A DNA stretch of 64,000 nt from Providencia zhijiangensis (GCF_030315915.2 NZ_CP135990.1:496001-560000); one strand, 5' to 3'; counted from the stretch's first letter, positions 11,001-18,097 are shown. Translations and numbers: made by a program. The notes: generated from the letters alone by a model not told the origin.

Positions 11001-11717
11001 AAGCCAGCTTTCGATTTGGACATCCCAGCCATGAGCGGGTTTCGCGTTATAATCATGGTTGAGTTCTGGAGCGCTTTTCCATGAGGTTAAGCCCAAATAG
11101 CCATTGGCATTAAATTTTAGGTAGTCTTGCCAGTATTCCACGCCTAATCCCGCGCGAGTGTGTGCGTGTGAGATGTCGTGGTCGATAAAAGCGTTAATCC
11201 CAATGGTATTTTTTTCATCGAAGTGGCGTAGACCGATCCCATTGTTTGTATGCAATCGCTCATCACTACGGTGAATACTGTGCTGGGTAAATAGCAGGGC
11301 TTTGGGATGGTCATACCAAGGGATCAGCCAGTCTAGCTGTGAATTCTTAATGGAGAAATTTTTATCTATATTAATATTGAGCCTGGCATTACCCGCTTTG
11401 GATAACCAATTTTCAATTTCTTTAGTAGCTTCACTCGCCACTTTATTGCGAACATAGTTTTGCGCTTTATCCGACAAGTTTTGCTCGTTTTTGTTTTGGG
11501 ATAGGAATGAACCAAGTGTCTTACTGTATTCGGCGACCAAACGTTCAGTATTATCTTCTGTGACGTTATTTTCACTGGCCAATGATGGTAGGTCGTTGTT
11601 ATCCAACATTTTTGCATAACTTGGGATAACAGGCATAATGGCTGATGACCAGATGGCCGTGAAGATAACAAAACCGTTAGCTAGCTTTTTTTTAACCGTT
11701 AAAGACGTGGAGCTCAT
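2004..11717 (-). CDS. Giant inverse autotransporter adhesin (intimin/invasin family)
   Basis: Predicted outer-membrane adhesin of 3237 aa. Order: a signal peptide (about 1-36, basic start then a hydrophobic core ending PSYA); an intimin/invasin-type beta-barrel (about 95-340, with WLSKAGNARLNI, the YWQDYLKFNANGY strand and a WTPFPLF strand); a linker; about 25 Ig-like (Big_1-type) domains of roughly 100 aa; and a C-terminal cap of about 80 aa with two cysteines (DQLCKNEGG and PVVCTVDY) that could form a disulfide, resembling the lectin-like tip of invasins. No LysM motif is evident. Twelve central Ig domains form six A-B pairs encoded by 624-bp repeats. The start is supported by TAGGAAT upstream. 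Members of the family insert the barrel in the outer membrane and display the passenger outward for adhesion. Species-level name and ligand are unknown. Confidence 0.93.
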   Translation of the reverse strand: MSSTSLTVKKKLANGFVIFTAIWSSAIMPVIPSYAKMLDNNDLPSLASENNVTEDNTERLVAEYSKTLGSFLSQNKNEQNLSDKAQNYVRNKVASEATKEIENWLSKAGNARLNINIDKNFSIKNSQLDWLIPWYDHPKALLFTQHSIHRSDERLHTNNGIGLRHFDEKNTIGINAFIDHDISHAHTRAGLGVEYWQDYLKFNANGYLGLTSWKSAPELNHDYNAKPAHGWDVQIESWLPAYPQLGGNLKYEQYYGDSVALFGKNQRQKNPSAATIGAHWTPFPLFTLNANHKFGSKNRSETQAKLQFTWIFGKSLAHHLDPTKVAEARRLSGNRYDFVERNNSIILDYQKKTLLSLSLPTKIQGETGQSIPLVKSFTSQYPLKHIEWNAPELLAAGGSISSTDHTAVLILPSYKTAKTTQDAQKANRYRLRAIAYDVNGNTSPVAETLVEVTDSGVLSINPRDITFYGKGLANGNDINGLSVIVRDPHGNTAPNAKVVFVLPNTLALIAQKANTAARPDIQRDLRKKMQAMKVAKPVEYTTTTNAKGEAQVQFTSQIAGAYEITVYTGNHPPVKTQVTFIPDVAEAYVHNFTVSRPAVIADGISAHSVKALITDKNKNPIPNHEVNFSATNAKIVDKATTNENGLVEVTLTSVKAGASEVTLSINGHSETKVVEFISGKAYQIAILEIPEVYAGRESQVVFQIRDNQGNPIIDANNDATITIDQKVSSTPIWGIDVDNGTYAAKVYGLQSGEHTIQVAMDNIVSLERTFTTREAGTIQSSSTDGSGPDGALGVIASIDIDINPNRTNFKSGDNPLIIVTLKDSFGNAIENVDFNHLHLGNMKGKDLAWRDEGHSDYVVNLPLTTIGDLDITANINGIYSPKTVLTVYHNSGTSKIDHVALSVINPTLNAGDKPTLKVELTDGNGNTVTGVQQLDIIIDNQTHTLPVTQNPDGSYTVELPAQHSGSKNIQVTVNGKDSNQATITVQAPKPIPANTTGKAGEQGVLASVALSSGALTNLKSGDALALTVTVQDSFKNPLTGLASAIALTHAQTGTVTWKDNQDGTYTASLVLSKLGADTLTATVNTVSSQAITVNVTNLTGHTGVQNVVITPTNTTPNAGATLTLTVKLTDSNGNVVNDVKQLDVMIAGTKQPLSATQNPDGSYTVELPAQHSGSKNIQVTVNGKDSNQATITVQAPKPIPANTTGKAGEQGVLASVALSSGALTNLKSGDALALTVTVQDSFKNPLTGLASAIALTHAQTGTVTWKDNQDGTYTASLVLSKLGADTLTATINKVSSQAITVNVTNLTGHAGVQNVVITSTNNTPNAGEIPTLTVKLTDKNGNVVNDVKQLDVTIAGTKHTLPATQNADGSYTVELPAQHSGSKNIQVTVNGKDSNQATLTVQAPTPMPTNIHGNAGEQGVLATVELTTGSLADLKSGDTLALTVTVQDSFKNPLTGLASAIALTHAQTGTVTWKDNQDGTYTASLPLTKLGNDTLTATVNTVSSKAIAFNVVNLTGHTGVQNVVITPTNTTPNAGATLTLTVKLTDSNGNVVNDVKQLDVMIAGTKQPLSATQNPDGSYTVELPAQHSGSKNIQVTVNGKDSNQATITVQAPKPIPANTTGKAGEQGVLASVALSSGALTNLKSGDALALTVTAQDSFKNPLTGLASAIALTHAQTGTLTWKDNQDGTYTASLPLTKLGNDTLTATVNTVSSKAIAFNVVNLTGHTGVQNVVITPTNTTPNAGATLTLTVKLTDSNGNVVNDVKQLDVMIAGTKQPLSATQNPDGSYTVELPAQHSGSKNIQVTVNGKDSNQATITVQAPKPIPANTTGKAGEQGVLASVALSSGALTNLKSGDALALTVTAQDSFKNPLTGLASAIALTHAQTGTLTWKDNQDGTYTASLPLTKLGNDTLTATVNTVSSKAIAFNVVNLTGHTGVQNVVITPTNTTPNAGATLTLTVKLTDSNGNVVNDVKQLDVTIAGTKHTLPATQNADGSYTVELPAQHSGSKNIQVTVNGKDSNQATITVQAPKPIPANTTGNAGEQGVLATVELTTGSLADLKSGDTLALTVTAQDSFKNPLTGLASAITLAHQQTGTVTWKDNQNGTYTASLELSKLGSDTLTATVNAIASQPTSVTVEAQQGKASVTAVELHAQPTIITAGQSTTLTFTLRDKHNNGVVKIPSSDIKLEDNKLALSNIQWQEQGNGVYTTSIMFSEVRTHSLTASIGQFTETTNVIVNSPTGKDAVKTIAIAPIANSDAGQPSSISIDLTDQYKNLVKNVSSSDISMTINGQKQNILFIENSTSNKYTAQLPASKANRYKIVVEVNGQSETTEWVVNSPIAIPISSYTQDGLRGSLETISITHNAKNHTVNSGDKVTLSVELKDKFDNPLTGAAGSLKLLTNLHSASAWKELSSGLYTQDLTMDKLDKQSIAVMADKILSNKLELTVTPAKGANHIHKTTLETNVSTIEAGKEVILTLTLTDIVNNGVIDVDTKDIQLSNNGKPTVATWAHSQDGIYTTKIRLDTAGNYQFKALVNNQSTPIKAVDVTAPRGANVVNTAQMTANADAFNAGEKVELTLVLKDQYGNLVADVKGADIALKDSHSVETINSSKIVWQMTSTGVYKTALPLTKVGKHTLTATVNKKNADTNEITVKALKGTSHVKAIQLATTETSINAGESTSLTLTLLDSYGNEVSDVKPSDIKFKNTDNTITTTASWVKSPSHESVYTASVTLEKVKKHTLSVDVNSQTKNINIDVKPLEGAKHVARVELNMSAAARLGANTPLILQLKDKFGNEVKHVVSQDIQLTNNGQVENITWTENSQGQYTANWLSTKVGKHQLDVVVNGNRLPKSIDIELTAPKGAENVDSIKIDILDTSDAGDTVKLTLKLQDKYDFDVIDVNPSDITLSSDKQALSSLAWHDDKHGNYSTDIKFDKAGKHTLTVNISNSAKTTAKKEIIIKALPPVFGNGKSELSIDTDSVEGNGKDKATITLKLIDQNNTPISGINPTLTISNSAFGNTVMKETSASGIYTATISNSSEGKVIVTLDSNSIGYVGTKQEIDIYFYSFQNINYPLNSVTNQQFIKFGYQNDDYSDYTWENSYPDVIGINSTSSLYIKGKPKPQENVITLIARPKNNTHQLKAIRATITIDKFIYSSKDTTKNQHIVDQLCKNEGGRLATIDEVKGLYKTPSRKLNLLMNASIYAQRHWIDSNSGYIFDDKVNYPTPEVPADYSLPVVCTVDY
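5305..9040 (-). repeat. Six tandem 624-bp units encoding paired Ig domains
   Basis: The anchor CTTG(C/T)TCACC recurs at 5591, 6215, 6839 and 7463, and the same sequence returns near 8087 and 8711, an exact period of 624 bp (208 aa, two Ig domains). By eye 5793-6674 is identical to 6417-7298; other units differ at scattered sites, and the outermost units diverge most. In protein terms the unit alternates an NLTGHTGVQ...-type domain and a GEQGVLA...-type domain joined by a proline-rich APKPIPA linker. Such arrays vary in copy number by recombination and collapse in short-read assemblies. Confidence 0.95.
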
Positions 11718-11974
11718 TCAATCTATTCCTAATAGTAAAAATTAACGCGGCTATTCTGGAGATGTGAAAAAGTAAGCGCTTGTGAATTAATTGGACTTAA
11801 AGTGAAGCCGGATTTGCCTGTTGGAAAAGCTGAGAATTCCATTAATAGAACAGAAATTTCAGCGACGAAAATTACAAGACAAAAATCGTGACGTAAAAAT
11901 GAAGGCTAGCGATTTTGGAAAAGTTTGGAATTTCGGTTTAATCAATTAAAAACAAAAAGATAGGAATTAATGGG

Positions 11975-12889
11975 ATGGAACTGACTTTTCTCGGAACTAG
12001 CGCAGGTGTGCCAACAAAAGATCGCAATGTCACCAGCATGATATTAAATTTAGTCGGTATCCGTAAAAGCTACTGGCTCTTTGACTGTGGCGAAGGGACT
12101 CAGCACCGAATCTTAAACAGTCCCTTTAAAACACCCAAAATCGAGAAGATTTTTATTACCCATTTACACGGTGACCATATTTTTGGGTTACCGGGATTAC
12201 TCTGTAGCCGCTCTATGGGGGGAACGACGGATCCCTTGACGTTATATGGGCCAAAGGGGCTGAAGCAGTATGTGGAAACTGTTTTATCAGTGAGCGACTC
12301 CTACATGACTTATCCTCTTGAAATTGTAGAAATTGAAGCGGGTAAGTTATTTGATGATGGGGCGCTAATTGTCACTGCGTATCGGTTGGATCACCGCGTA
12401 GAATGTTATGGCTATCGTATTGAAGAACATCCAAAACCGGGGGCGCTAAATGTGCAAAAACTGGAGCAAGATGGGATCCCTCGTGGGCCTTGGATGCAGG
12501 CGCTGAAGAAGGGCGAAGTTATTGAGTTAGAAGATGGTCGCACCGTGAATGGAGCCGACTACCTTGGTGAGCCAGTTACAGGTAAAGTGGTCGCGATTTT
12601 TGGGGATACTATCCCAACACCAGAAGCGTTGTTGTTGGCTAAAAATGCCGATGTCATGGTGCACGAAACTACGTTAGAAGTGGCGCTAGAAGCGAAAGCT
12701 AATGAGCACGGGCACTCTTCAACTCGCCAAGCGGCGCAGCTTGCCAAGCAAGCGGGGGTAAAACGGTTTATCGCGACGCATCTCAGCGGGCGCTATGGCG
12801 CAGAGGATATTCCTCGTTTATTGGCGGAGTGCCAAGCCGAATTTCTTGAAACGCAGATAGCGGAAGATTATTTGACGGTTAAAATTTAG
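11975..12889 (+). CDS. rbn: Ribonuclease BN/Z (tRNA 3' processing endonuclease)
   Basis: Metallo-beta-lactamase-fold RNase Z of 304 aa, the usual short-form length. The zinc motif THLHGDH lies at 62-68 (H63, H65, D67, H68), preceded by the FDCGEGTQ segment. Later metal ligands are visible in the IFGDT and EHGHSS segments and in ATHLSGRY near the C-terminus. The enzyme cleaves tRNA precursors at or near the discriminator base and also has exonuclease activity in E. coli. The ATG is preceded by AGGAATTAATGGG. It stands alone as a single-gene unit with a terminator behind it and shares its upstream region divergently with the adhesin. Confidence 0.95.
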   Translation: MELTFLGTSAGVPTKDRNVTSMILNLVGIRKSYWLFDCGEGTQHRILNSPFKTPKIEKIFITHLHGDHIFGLPGLLCSRSMGGTTDPLTLYGPKGLKQYVETVLSVSDSYMTYPLEIVEIEAGKLFDDGALIVTAYRLDHRVECYGYRIEEHPKPGALNVQKLEQDGIPRGPWMQALKKGEVIELEDGRTVNGADYLGEPVTGKVVAIFGDTIPTPEALLLAKNADVMVHETTLEVALEAKANEHGHSSTRQAAQLAKQAGVKRFIATHLSGRYGAEDIPRLLAECQAEFLETQIAEDYLTVKI

Positions 12890-12894
12890 TGAGA

Positions 12895-12932
12895 AAACAA
12901 ATCGACACGATTTCAAACGTGTCGATTTTGTT
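12895..12932. terminator. Bidirectional terminator between rbn and deoR
   Basis: ATCGACACG (12901-12909) pairs perfectly with CGTGTCGAT (12918-12926) around an 8-nt loop. TTTGTT follows on the plus strand and TTGTTT on the minus strand, so it can end both convergent genes. Confidence 0.85.
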
Positions 12933-12950
12933 CGAATGAATAGTATCAGG

Positions 12951-13730
12951 TTAGTAAATCACTTTCACAAACCCATTGCGGCAGTAAGCTTCGTATTCAT
13001 CACTTAGCTGTCGGTTTGTCACAATCACATCAAACTGAGACAATTCGCCCATATTGGCGGTCGCCACTTCATCAAACAGGTTATAAGGCGCTAATAAAAT
13101 CTTGCGAATCGATTTTTCCATGCCTTTCTTTTTCATCGGTAAATCATCGAGATTATAGCAAGTCACCCCATAGGCGCTGTGAACCCCAGTGGCAGACATA
13201 AAGGCTTTTTTGGGATTGATGGAATCGAGTAAAGAGGGCAGCGTAGGGCTGTAAAACGAATCACTTTTGGGGCGATATTCCCCACCACACAGCAGCGCTG
13301 TGGCATTTTTTTTCTGGCTCAAGGCGAGAAAAACGTTATGGGAATAACAAATGCCAGTAAAGCTGATTTCTTCAGGGATCAACGCTATCAAGGTGGCCAT
13401 TTCGATGCCATTGTCGAAAAAGATTACATCATCTTCACTGACCATACTGGCGGCTAAATTAGGGATATACAGCTCTTCAGTTTGATCGGGTGTGAAAACA
13501 TCGGCATGGGGTTCGTGCGGAGCTAAAGCAGTAGGTTGAGTGACAGAAACAATATAGCCACCAAGCAGTGACATGGGGATAGGGCCTTCGGTGTCCGCAT
13601 TGAGATCTCGGCGAATGGTCATTTCAGAGACTTCAAGTATTCTCGCGGCTTCTTTAAGATGAATGCGTCCTGAACGTTTAATACATTCACTTAATCGGCG
13701 AAGGCGTTCTTTTTGTTTAGTTTCTATCAC
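12951..13730 (-). CDS. deoR: DeoR-family repressor of deoxyribose/deoxynucleoside genes
   Basis: An N-terminal DeoR helix-turn-helix (LKEAARILEVSEMTIRRDLN) is followed by the sugar-phosphate sensor domain. Hallmarks shared with E. coli DeoR include the LLGGYIV segment right after the HTH, the LLCGGEY motif, ATGVH...GVTCYNLDDLP and a matching C-terminus. It should bind deoxyribose-5-phosphate and release the deo operators. The start is taken as GTG at 13730: AAGGA sits seven bases upstream and the protein then begins like E. coli DeoR (METRREER versus MIETKQKER). An upstream in-frame ATG at 13787 would overlap deoC and add 19 unconserved residues. It lies directly downstream of deoC. Salmonella has a related regulator, DeoQ, with its deoKPX genes, so DeoQ is an alternative name. 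Confidence 0.85.
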   Translation of the reverse strand: MIETKQKERLRRLSECIKRSGRIHLKEAARILEVSEMTIRRDLNADTEGPIPMSLLGGYIVSVTQPTALAPHEPHADVFTPDQTEELYIPNLAASMVSEDDVIFFDNGIEMATLIALIPEEISFTGICYSHNVFLALSQKKNATALLCGGEYRPKSDSFYSPTLPSLLDSINPKKAFMSATGVHSAYGVTCYNLDDLPMKKKGMEKSIRKILLAPYNLFDEVATANMGELSQFDVIVTNRQLSDEYEAYCRNGFVKVIY

Positions 13731-13750
13731 CCTGCAATCCTTTTTATAAT

Positions 13751-13769
13751 GGCGCGGACGAACCGCGCC
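13751..13769 (-). other. Intercistronic stem-loop between deoC and deoR
   Basis: GGCGCGG (13751-13757) and CCGCGCC (13763-13769) form a strong seven-base-pair stem with a five-base loop, with no U-tract behind it. It probably lowers deoR expression relative to deoC or protects the deoC 3' end. Confidence 0.6.
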
Positions 13770-13776
13770 CCGTTGT

Positions 13777-14445
13777 TTAGTAGTCACTTGGAGTGGTATT
13801 TTCTCCAGTCACAATAGCGACACTCGCGCTTGCACCAACGCGGTTAGCACCCGCTTCAATCATCTTAATTGCGGTTTCACGCGTACGTACGCCACCGGAT
13901 GCTTTGACGCCAATTTCATTACCAACCACTTTACGCATTAATGCCACATGATGCTCAGTGGCACCCATTGTACTGAATCCTGTTGAAGTTTTCACAAATC
14001 CAACGTTAATTGTGCGGCAAATTTCACAAACCTGTGTAATTTCTTCATCAGTTAACAGGCAAGTTTCGAGGATCACCTTCAGTGTTGCTTTACCACAGGC
14101 CGCAAAAACGGCTTCGATATCTTGACGAACGAAGTCTAAATCACCGCTTTTCAGCATACCTACGTTGATGACCATATCCACTTCATCGGCACCACGGCGA
14201 ACAGCTTCAGCGGCTTCAAACGCTTTAGCCTCTGTTAAACATGCGCCTAATGGGAAACCAACAACACAGCACACCATCACATCGCTATCTTTTAAGCATT
14301 CACTTGCCAATGGGACATAACCAGTGTTAACACACACTGAAGCAAAGTGATGTTGAGCCGCTTCTGCACATAACGTTTTGATATCGTTAACTGTTGCGTT
14401 GGCAGCCAATAAAGTGTGATCAATATATTTCGCTAAATCTTGCAT
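13777..14445 (-). CDS. deoC: Deoxyribose-phosphate aldolase
   Basis: Class I aldolase splitting 2-deoxy-D-ribose-5-phosphate into acetaldehyde and glyceraldehyde-3-phosphate in the cytosol. The Schiff-base lysine is K152 in VKTSTGF and the proton-relay lysine is K181 in GVKASGG; the phosphate-binding GGVRT and the [10 protein letters not shown] strand are present. At 222 aa it is the short DERA form (E. coli 259 aa), as in many Gram-positives and some Enterobacterales. AGGAAGG precedes the ATG. The gene is the first of a minus-strand deoC-deoR unit, divergent from deoK. The usual companions deoA, deoB and deoD are not here. Confidence 0.95.
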   Translation of the reverse strand: MQDLAKYIDHTLLAANATVNDIKTLCAEAAQHHFASVCVNTGYVPLASECLKDSDVMVCCVVGFPLGACLTEAKAFEAAEAVRRGADEVDMVINVGMLKSGDLDFVRQDIEAVFAACGKATLKVILETCLLTDEEITQVCEICRTINVGFVKTSTGFSTMGATEHHVALMRKVVGNEIGVKASGGVRTRETAIKMIEAGANRVGASASVAIVTGENTTPSDY

Positions 14446-14627
14446 TTAAACCTTCCTATATGAAGTTTTTCAGAATAGATGTGGAATAGGTAACAAAGAA
14501 TGAGGAAATGTGGCAGATATAACACTTGATCATTCGTTATTCGAGATCCTAATCACAAATGATATTTTTGCAACATGATAATGTTAGGATTATATCATTA
14601 TGTGATTTATTTAACACGAGGGACATT
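14446..14627. promoter_or_regulatory. deoC/deoK divergent control region with large inverted repeat
   Basis: AATCACAAATGATAT (14551-14565) is mirrored by ATATCATTATGTGATT (14592-14607), a near-perfect inverted repeat with one extra base in the right arm. Between the arms lies TGTTAG (14583-14588), a half of the E. coli DeoR operator TGTTAGAATTCTAACA. TGTGA-TTTATT-TAACA at 14601-14616 resembles a CRP site. Operator and CRP assignments are inference. Confidence 0.55.
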
Positions 14628-15548
14628 ATGGATATAGCAGTTATCGGTTCAAACATGGTCGATTTGATCACCTACATTGATCAAATGCCTAAAGAAGGGG
14701 AAACCCTCGAAGCCCCAGCCTTCAAAATCGGTTGTGGCGGTAAAGGGGCAAACCAAGCTGTTGCCGCAGCAAAATTAAACTCCAAAGTCATTATGCTCAC
14801 TAAAGTAGGCGACGATATTTTCGCGGATAACACCATTCGTAATCTTGAGTCTTATGGCATCAATACCCGCTATGTGGAAAAGGTACCGTGTACCTCCAGT
14901 GGTGTTGCGCCGATTTTTGTGAATCAAAACTCATCGAACAGCATTTTGATTGTCAAAGGGGCGAATAAGTTTTTATCCCCTGAAGATATCGACCGCGCCG
15001 CGGAAGATCTGAAAAAGTGCAAATTGATCGTATTGCAGCTGGAAGTGCAGCTGGAAACGGTTTACCACGCGATTGCCTTTGGTAATAAGCACAACATTCC
15101 TGTGTTACTTAATCCAGCGCCAGCACAACGCGCACTGGATTTAGATTACGCATGCCGCTGTGATTTCTTTGTACCGAATGAAACTGAGTTAGAAATTCTG
15201 ACCAATATGCCAGTAGATACCATGGATAACGTGCGTCGTGCTGCACAATCCCTGTTAGACAAAGGCCTGAAAAACCTGATTGTGACTTTAGGTGATAAAG
15301 GTGCGTTATGGATGACTCGTGAAAGCGAACTGTTCATTCCTGCTATCAAAGTGAACGCGATTGATACCAGCGGGGCTGGCGATGCGTTTATTGGTTGCTT
15401 CTCTCATTACTATGTTCACACCGGCAATATTGAAGAGGCGATGAAAAAAGCCGTTCTATTTTCAGCCTTTAGCGTTACCGGAAAAGGCACACAATCTTCT
15501 TACCCAAGCATCGAGCAGTTCAGTGAGTTTGTACAGTTGAATAATTAG
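14628..15548 (+). CDS. deoK: Deoxyribokinase (PfkB/ribokinase family)
   Basis: PfkB-family sugar kinase of 306 aa expected to phosphorylate 2-deoxy-D-ribose at O5, feeding DeoC. Visible family signatures are the N-terminal GCGGKGANQAVAAA glycine motif (around residue 37) and the C-terminal DTSGAGDAFIG anion-hole motif with the catalytic aspartate. The start is ATG 14628 behind GAGGGACATT; an upstream in-frame ATG at 14559 falls inside the inverted-repeat control region and lacks an RBS. Ribokinase is the generic alternative, but the following DeoP-like permease and DeoX-like protein, and the divergent deoC, match the Salmonella deoKPX locus. Confidence 0.88.
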   Translation: MDIAVIGSNMVDLITYIDQMPKEGETLEAPAFKIGCGGKGANQAVAAAKLNSKVIMLTKVGDDIFADNTIRNLESYGINTRYVEKVPCTSSGVAPIFVNQNSSNSILIVKGANKFLSPEDIDRAAEDLKKCKLIVLQLEVQLETVYHAIAFGNKHNIPVLLNPAPAQRALDLDYACRCDFFVPNETELEILTNMPVDTMDNVRRAAQSLLDKGLKNLIVTLGDKGALWMTRESELFIPAIKVNAIDTSGAGDAFIGCFSHYYVHTGNIEEAMKKAVLFSAFSVTGKGTQSSYPSIEQFSEFVQLNN

Positions 15549-15667
15549 TATTAACCATCTTTCAAGCGCCAGAAGCATTACCTGTACCCACAATATTTGC
15601 TCTGAATTTGAATGATGTTGAGCATGACCGGTTGAAATGAAGGTTGCCATTAGAGCAAAAAAGCCCG

Positions 15668-15681
15668 TTTAACCGGTTAAA
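15668..15681. other. Perfect 14-bp palindrome upstream of deoP
   Basis: TTTAACCGGTTAAA lies in the 160-bp deoK-deoP gap, about 30 bp before the deoP start. It could be an operator or a small hairpin; no function can be assigned. Confidence 0.4.
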
Positions 15682-15709
15682 AATATTATAAAAACTATTA
15701 AGGGTTAAT

Positions 15710-17017
15710 ATGAACATCAAAAATATAACTCAGTTACCTGATGGGTACCTGAATAAGACACCTATATTCCAATTTATCCTACTTTCCTGCTTATTCCCGC
15801 TTTGGGGATGCGCAGCAGCATTGAACGATATTTTAATCACACAGTTTAAAAGCGTTTTTGAACTCAGTAACTTTGCTTCTGCATTAGTGCAAAGTGCGTT
15901 CTACGGTGGTTACTTCTTGATTGCCATTCCTGCTTCTTTGGTTATCAAAAAAACCAGTTATAAATACGCGATTATGATCGGGCTTATTTTGTATATCGCG
16001 GGTTGTTCTATGTTCTTCCCTGCGTCTCATATGGCGACTTACACCATGTTCTTGGCGGCGATTTTTGCTATCGCGATTGGTTTAAGCTTCCTTGAAACCG
16101 CAGCGAATACCTACAGTTCGATGATTGGTCCAAAACAATACGCGACTCTGCGCCTAAACATCAGCCAAACCTTCTACCCAATCGGTGCCGCTGGTGGGAT
16201 CTTATTAGGTAAATATTTGGTCTTCTCCGAAGGGGAAAGCCTGCAAAACCAAATGGCGACTATGGATGCGACTCAAATCCATGAATTCCGTTTAGCGATG
16301 CTGGAAAACACTCTTGAACCCTACCGTTATATGATCATGGTATTGGTTGTTGTGATGATCTTGTTTTTACTGACTAAATTCCCGAAATGTAAAGTGGCAG
16401 AAACGGTGGATCATAAACGTCCTTCTGCACTGGATACCTTAAAATACTTAGCTAAAAACAGCCGCTTTAGAAAAGGGATCATCGCTCAGTTCCTCTATGT
16501 GGGAATGCAGGTTGCCGTTTGGTCGTTCACCATCCGTTTAGCACTGGAAATGGGGGATATCAACGAGCGTGATGCCTCTAACTTCATGGTGTACAGCTTT
16601 GCTTGTTTCTTTATCGGTAAATTTATTGCCAACATCTTAATGACCCGTTTTAACGCCGATAAAGTCCTGATTATCTATTCCATTATCGGTGTGCTGTTCT
16701 TAGTGTATGTGGCTTTTATGCCAAGCTTCACCGCAGTGTATGCGGCAGTATTAGTCAGTATTCTGTTTGGACCATGCTGGGCAACTATCTATGCGGGCAC
16801 TTTGGAAACCGTCGACAACGAGCATACTGAAATGGCGGGTGCGGTGATTGTCATGGCGATTGTTGGTGCGGCTGTTGTACCTGCAATCCAAGGCTATGTC
16901 GCGGATATCACTCACTCCCTGCAACTCTCTTTCTTAGTTTCCATGCTGTGCTTTGTGTACGTAGGCATTTACTTCGTTGGCGAACGTCGCTTTAAAGCAA
17001 AACAAGAAGCCAAATAA
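15710..17017 (+). CDS. deoP: Deoxyribose permease, MFS (FucP-like)
   Basis: A 435-aa major facilitator of the fucose/galactose/glucose:H+ symporter group with about 12 hydrophobic helices. The first helices carry FILLSCLFPLWGCAAALND, matching the FucP-family start, and SALVQSAFYGGYFLIAIPAS corresponds to helix 2. In Salmonella DeoP imports 2-deoxy-D-ribose by proton symport. Its position directly between deoK and deoX makes that the likely substrate here. AAGGG precedes the ATG by six bases. L-fucose is the alternative substrate on family grounds, but no fucose genes are nearby. Confidence 0.88.
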   Translation: MNIKNITQLPDGYLNKTPIFQFILLSCLFPLWGCAAALNDILITQFKSVFELSNFASALVQSAFYGGYFLIAIPASLVIKKTSYKYAIMIGLILYIAGCSMFFPASHMATYTMFLAAIFAIAIGLSFLETAANTYSSMIGPKQYATLRLNISQTFYPIGAAGGILLGKYLVFSEGESLQNQMATMDATQIHEFRLAMLENTLEPYRYMIMVLVVVMILFLLTKFPKCKVAETVDHKRPSALDTLKYLAKNSRFRKGIIAQFLYVGMQVAVWSFTIRLALEMGDINERDASNFMVYSFACFFIGKFIANILMTRFNADKVLIIYSIIGVLFLVYVAFMPSFTAVYAAVLVSILFGPCWATIYAGTLETVDNEHTEMAGAVIVMAIVGAAVVPAIQGYVADITHSLQLSFLVSMLCFVYVGIYFVGERRFKAKQEAK

Positions 17018-17031
17018 TAGACTGCAATTCA

Positions 17032-17052
17032 GGGTAGGCGCTACGCCTACCC
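17032..17052 (+). other. Intercistronic stem-loop between deoP and deoX
   Basis: GGGTAGGCG (17032-17040) and CGCCTACCC (17044-17052) pair perfectly with a three-base loop, followed by only TCTTT. It may be a weak attenuator lowering deoX expression or a 3' protective hairpin for deoKP. Confidence 0.6.
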
Positions 17053-17068
17053 CTCTTTACCTCAAACC

Positions 17069-18097
17069 GTGAGTATGACAATGAACACAATTATCCCGTT
17101 ACATAAACGCTTATTTACGGAAAAACCGACCTTAGTTTTGAAAAATAGCCAGTTTTCCGTTTCCGCATTTGTCTATCAATCTGGTGTGCAAGGATTGCGT
17201 GTTGAAAACTCGCAGGGGCACTTAACCATTTTGCCATTTTTGGGGCAGATGATTTGGGATGCTGAGTTTTGCGGGCAAAATCTGAAAATGGAAAATATGT
17301 TTTCAGAACCTAAGCCTGTTCCAACCGTGATTGAAACCTATGGTTGCTTCGCCTTCCATTCTGGAATAATCAGTAATGGTTGCCCATCGCCAGAAGATAA
17401 TCACCCATTACACGGGGAAATGCCCTGTGCACCAATGGATAGCGCATGGCTTGAATTGACTGAAACTAGCCTTAAAGTGTGCGGTGAATATGAGTATGTG
17501 ATGGGCTTTGGCCACCATTATCGTGCCGCGCCATCAGTACAATTAAATGCGGATAGTGCACTGTTTGATATCCATATGTCCGTCACTAACTTGGCATCCG
17601 TACCAATGCCGCTTCAATATATGTGCCACATGAACTACGCCTATGTGGACGACGCCACGTTAACGCAGAATATCCCTGAGCAGGCGATTAAGCTGCGTGA
17701 ATCCATTCCTGGGCATGTGCATCCAACCCAAAAATGGCTCGATTTTAACCAAGCGCTCAAGTCAGGCGAGGTGACGCTGAATCAGCTAAATCAACCGCAA
17801 ATGTGTGACCCTGAAATTGTCTTCTTTATGGACAATCTGAGCCAATATACTGCAAATCCTGAATTTAAGATGACTTCACCAGCAGGCAATACCTTTGTGA
17901 CTCGTTTTAAAGCCAATGAGCTGAATTATGCGACTCGCTGGATTTTATATAATGGCGATCAAAAAGTGGGGGCATTTGTGTTACCAGCAACCTGCCGCCC
18001 AGAAGGGTTTATTGCTGCTAAAAATAACCAAACACTGATTTGGTTGGCGGCGGGAGAAAATCGCCAATTTACCGTGACGACAGGCGTCGAACAGTAA
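17069..18097 (+). CDS. deoX: DeoX-like protein, aldose-epimerase fold (DUF4432)
   Basis: About 340 aa, resembling the galactose-mutarotase-like DUF4432 proteins: beta-rich, with EYEYVMGFGHHYRAAPS and MCHMNYAYVDD segments holding histidines that could bind a sugar. In Salmonella the fourth gene of the deoxyribose operon, deoX, encodes such a protein, proposed to act as a mutarotase or to widen substrate use. It follows deoP by 50 bp with the hairpin at 17032-17052 between. The start is uncertain: GTG 17069, ATG 17075 and ATG 17081 are in frame within 12 bases and none has a clear Shine-Dalgarno sequence. Confidence 0.75.
   Translation: MSMTMNTIIPLHKRLFTEKPTLVLKNSQFSVSAFVYQSGVQGLRVENSQGHLTILPFLGQMIWDAEFCGQNLKMENMFSEPKPVPTVIETYGCFAFHSGIISNGCPSPEDNHPLHGEMPCAPMDSAWLELTETSLKVCGEYEYVMGFGHHYRAAPSVQLNADSALFDIHMSVTNLASVPMPLQYMCHMNYAYVDDATLTQNIPEQAIKLRESIPGHVHPTQKWLDFNQALKSGEVTLNQLNQPQMCDPEIVFFMDNLSQYTANPEFKMTSPAGNTFVTRFKANELNYATRWILYNGDQKVGAFVLPATCRPEGFIAAKNNQTLIWLAAGENRQFTVTTGVEQ

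Noticed and set aside
13731-13787. Longer DeoR start at 13787
   Set aside because: It overlaps deoC, spans the intercistronic hairpin and adds residues not seen in DeoR, whereas GTG 13730 has a good ribosome-binding site.
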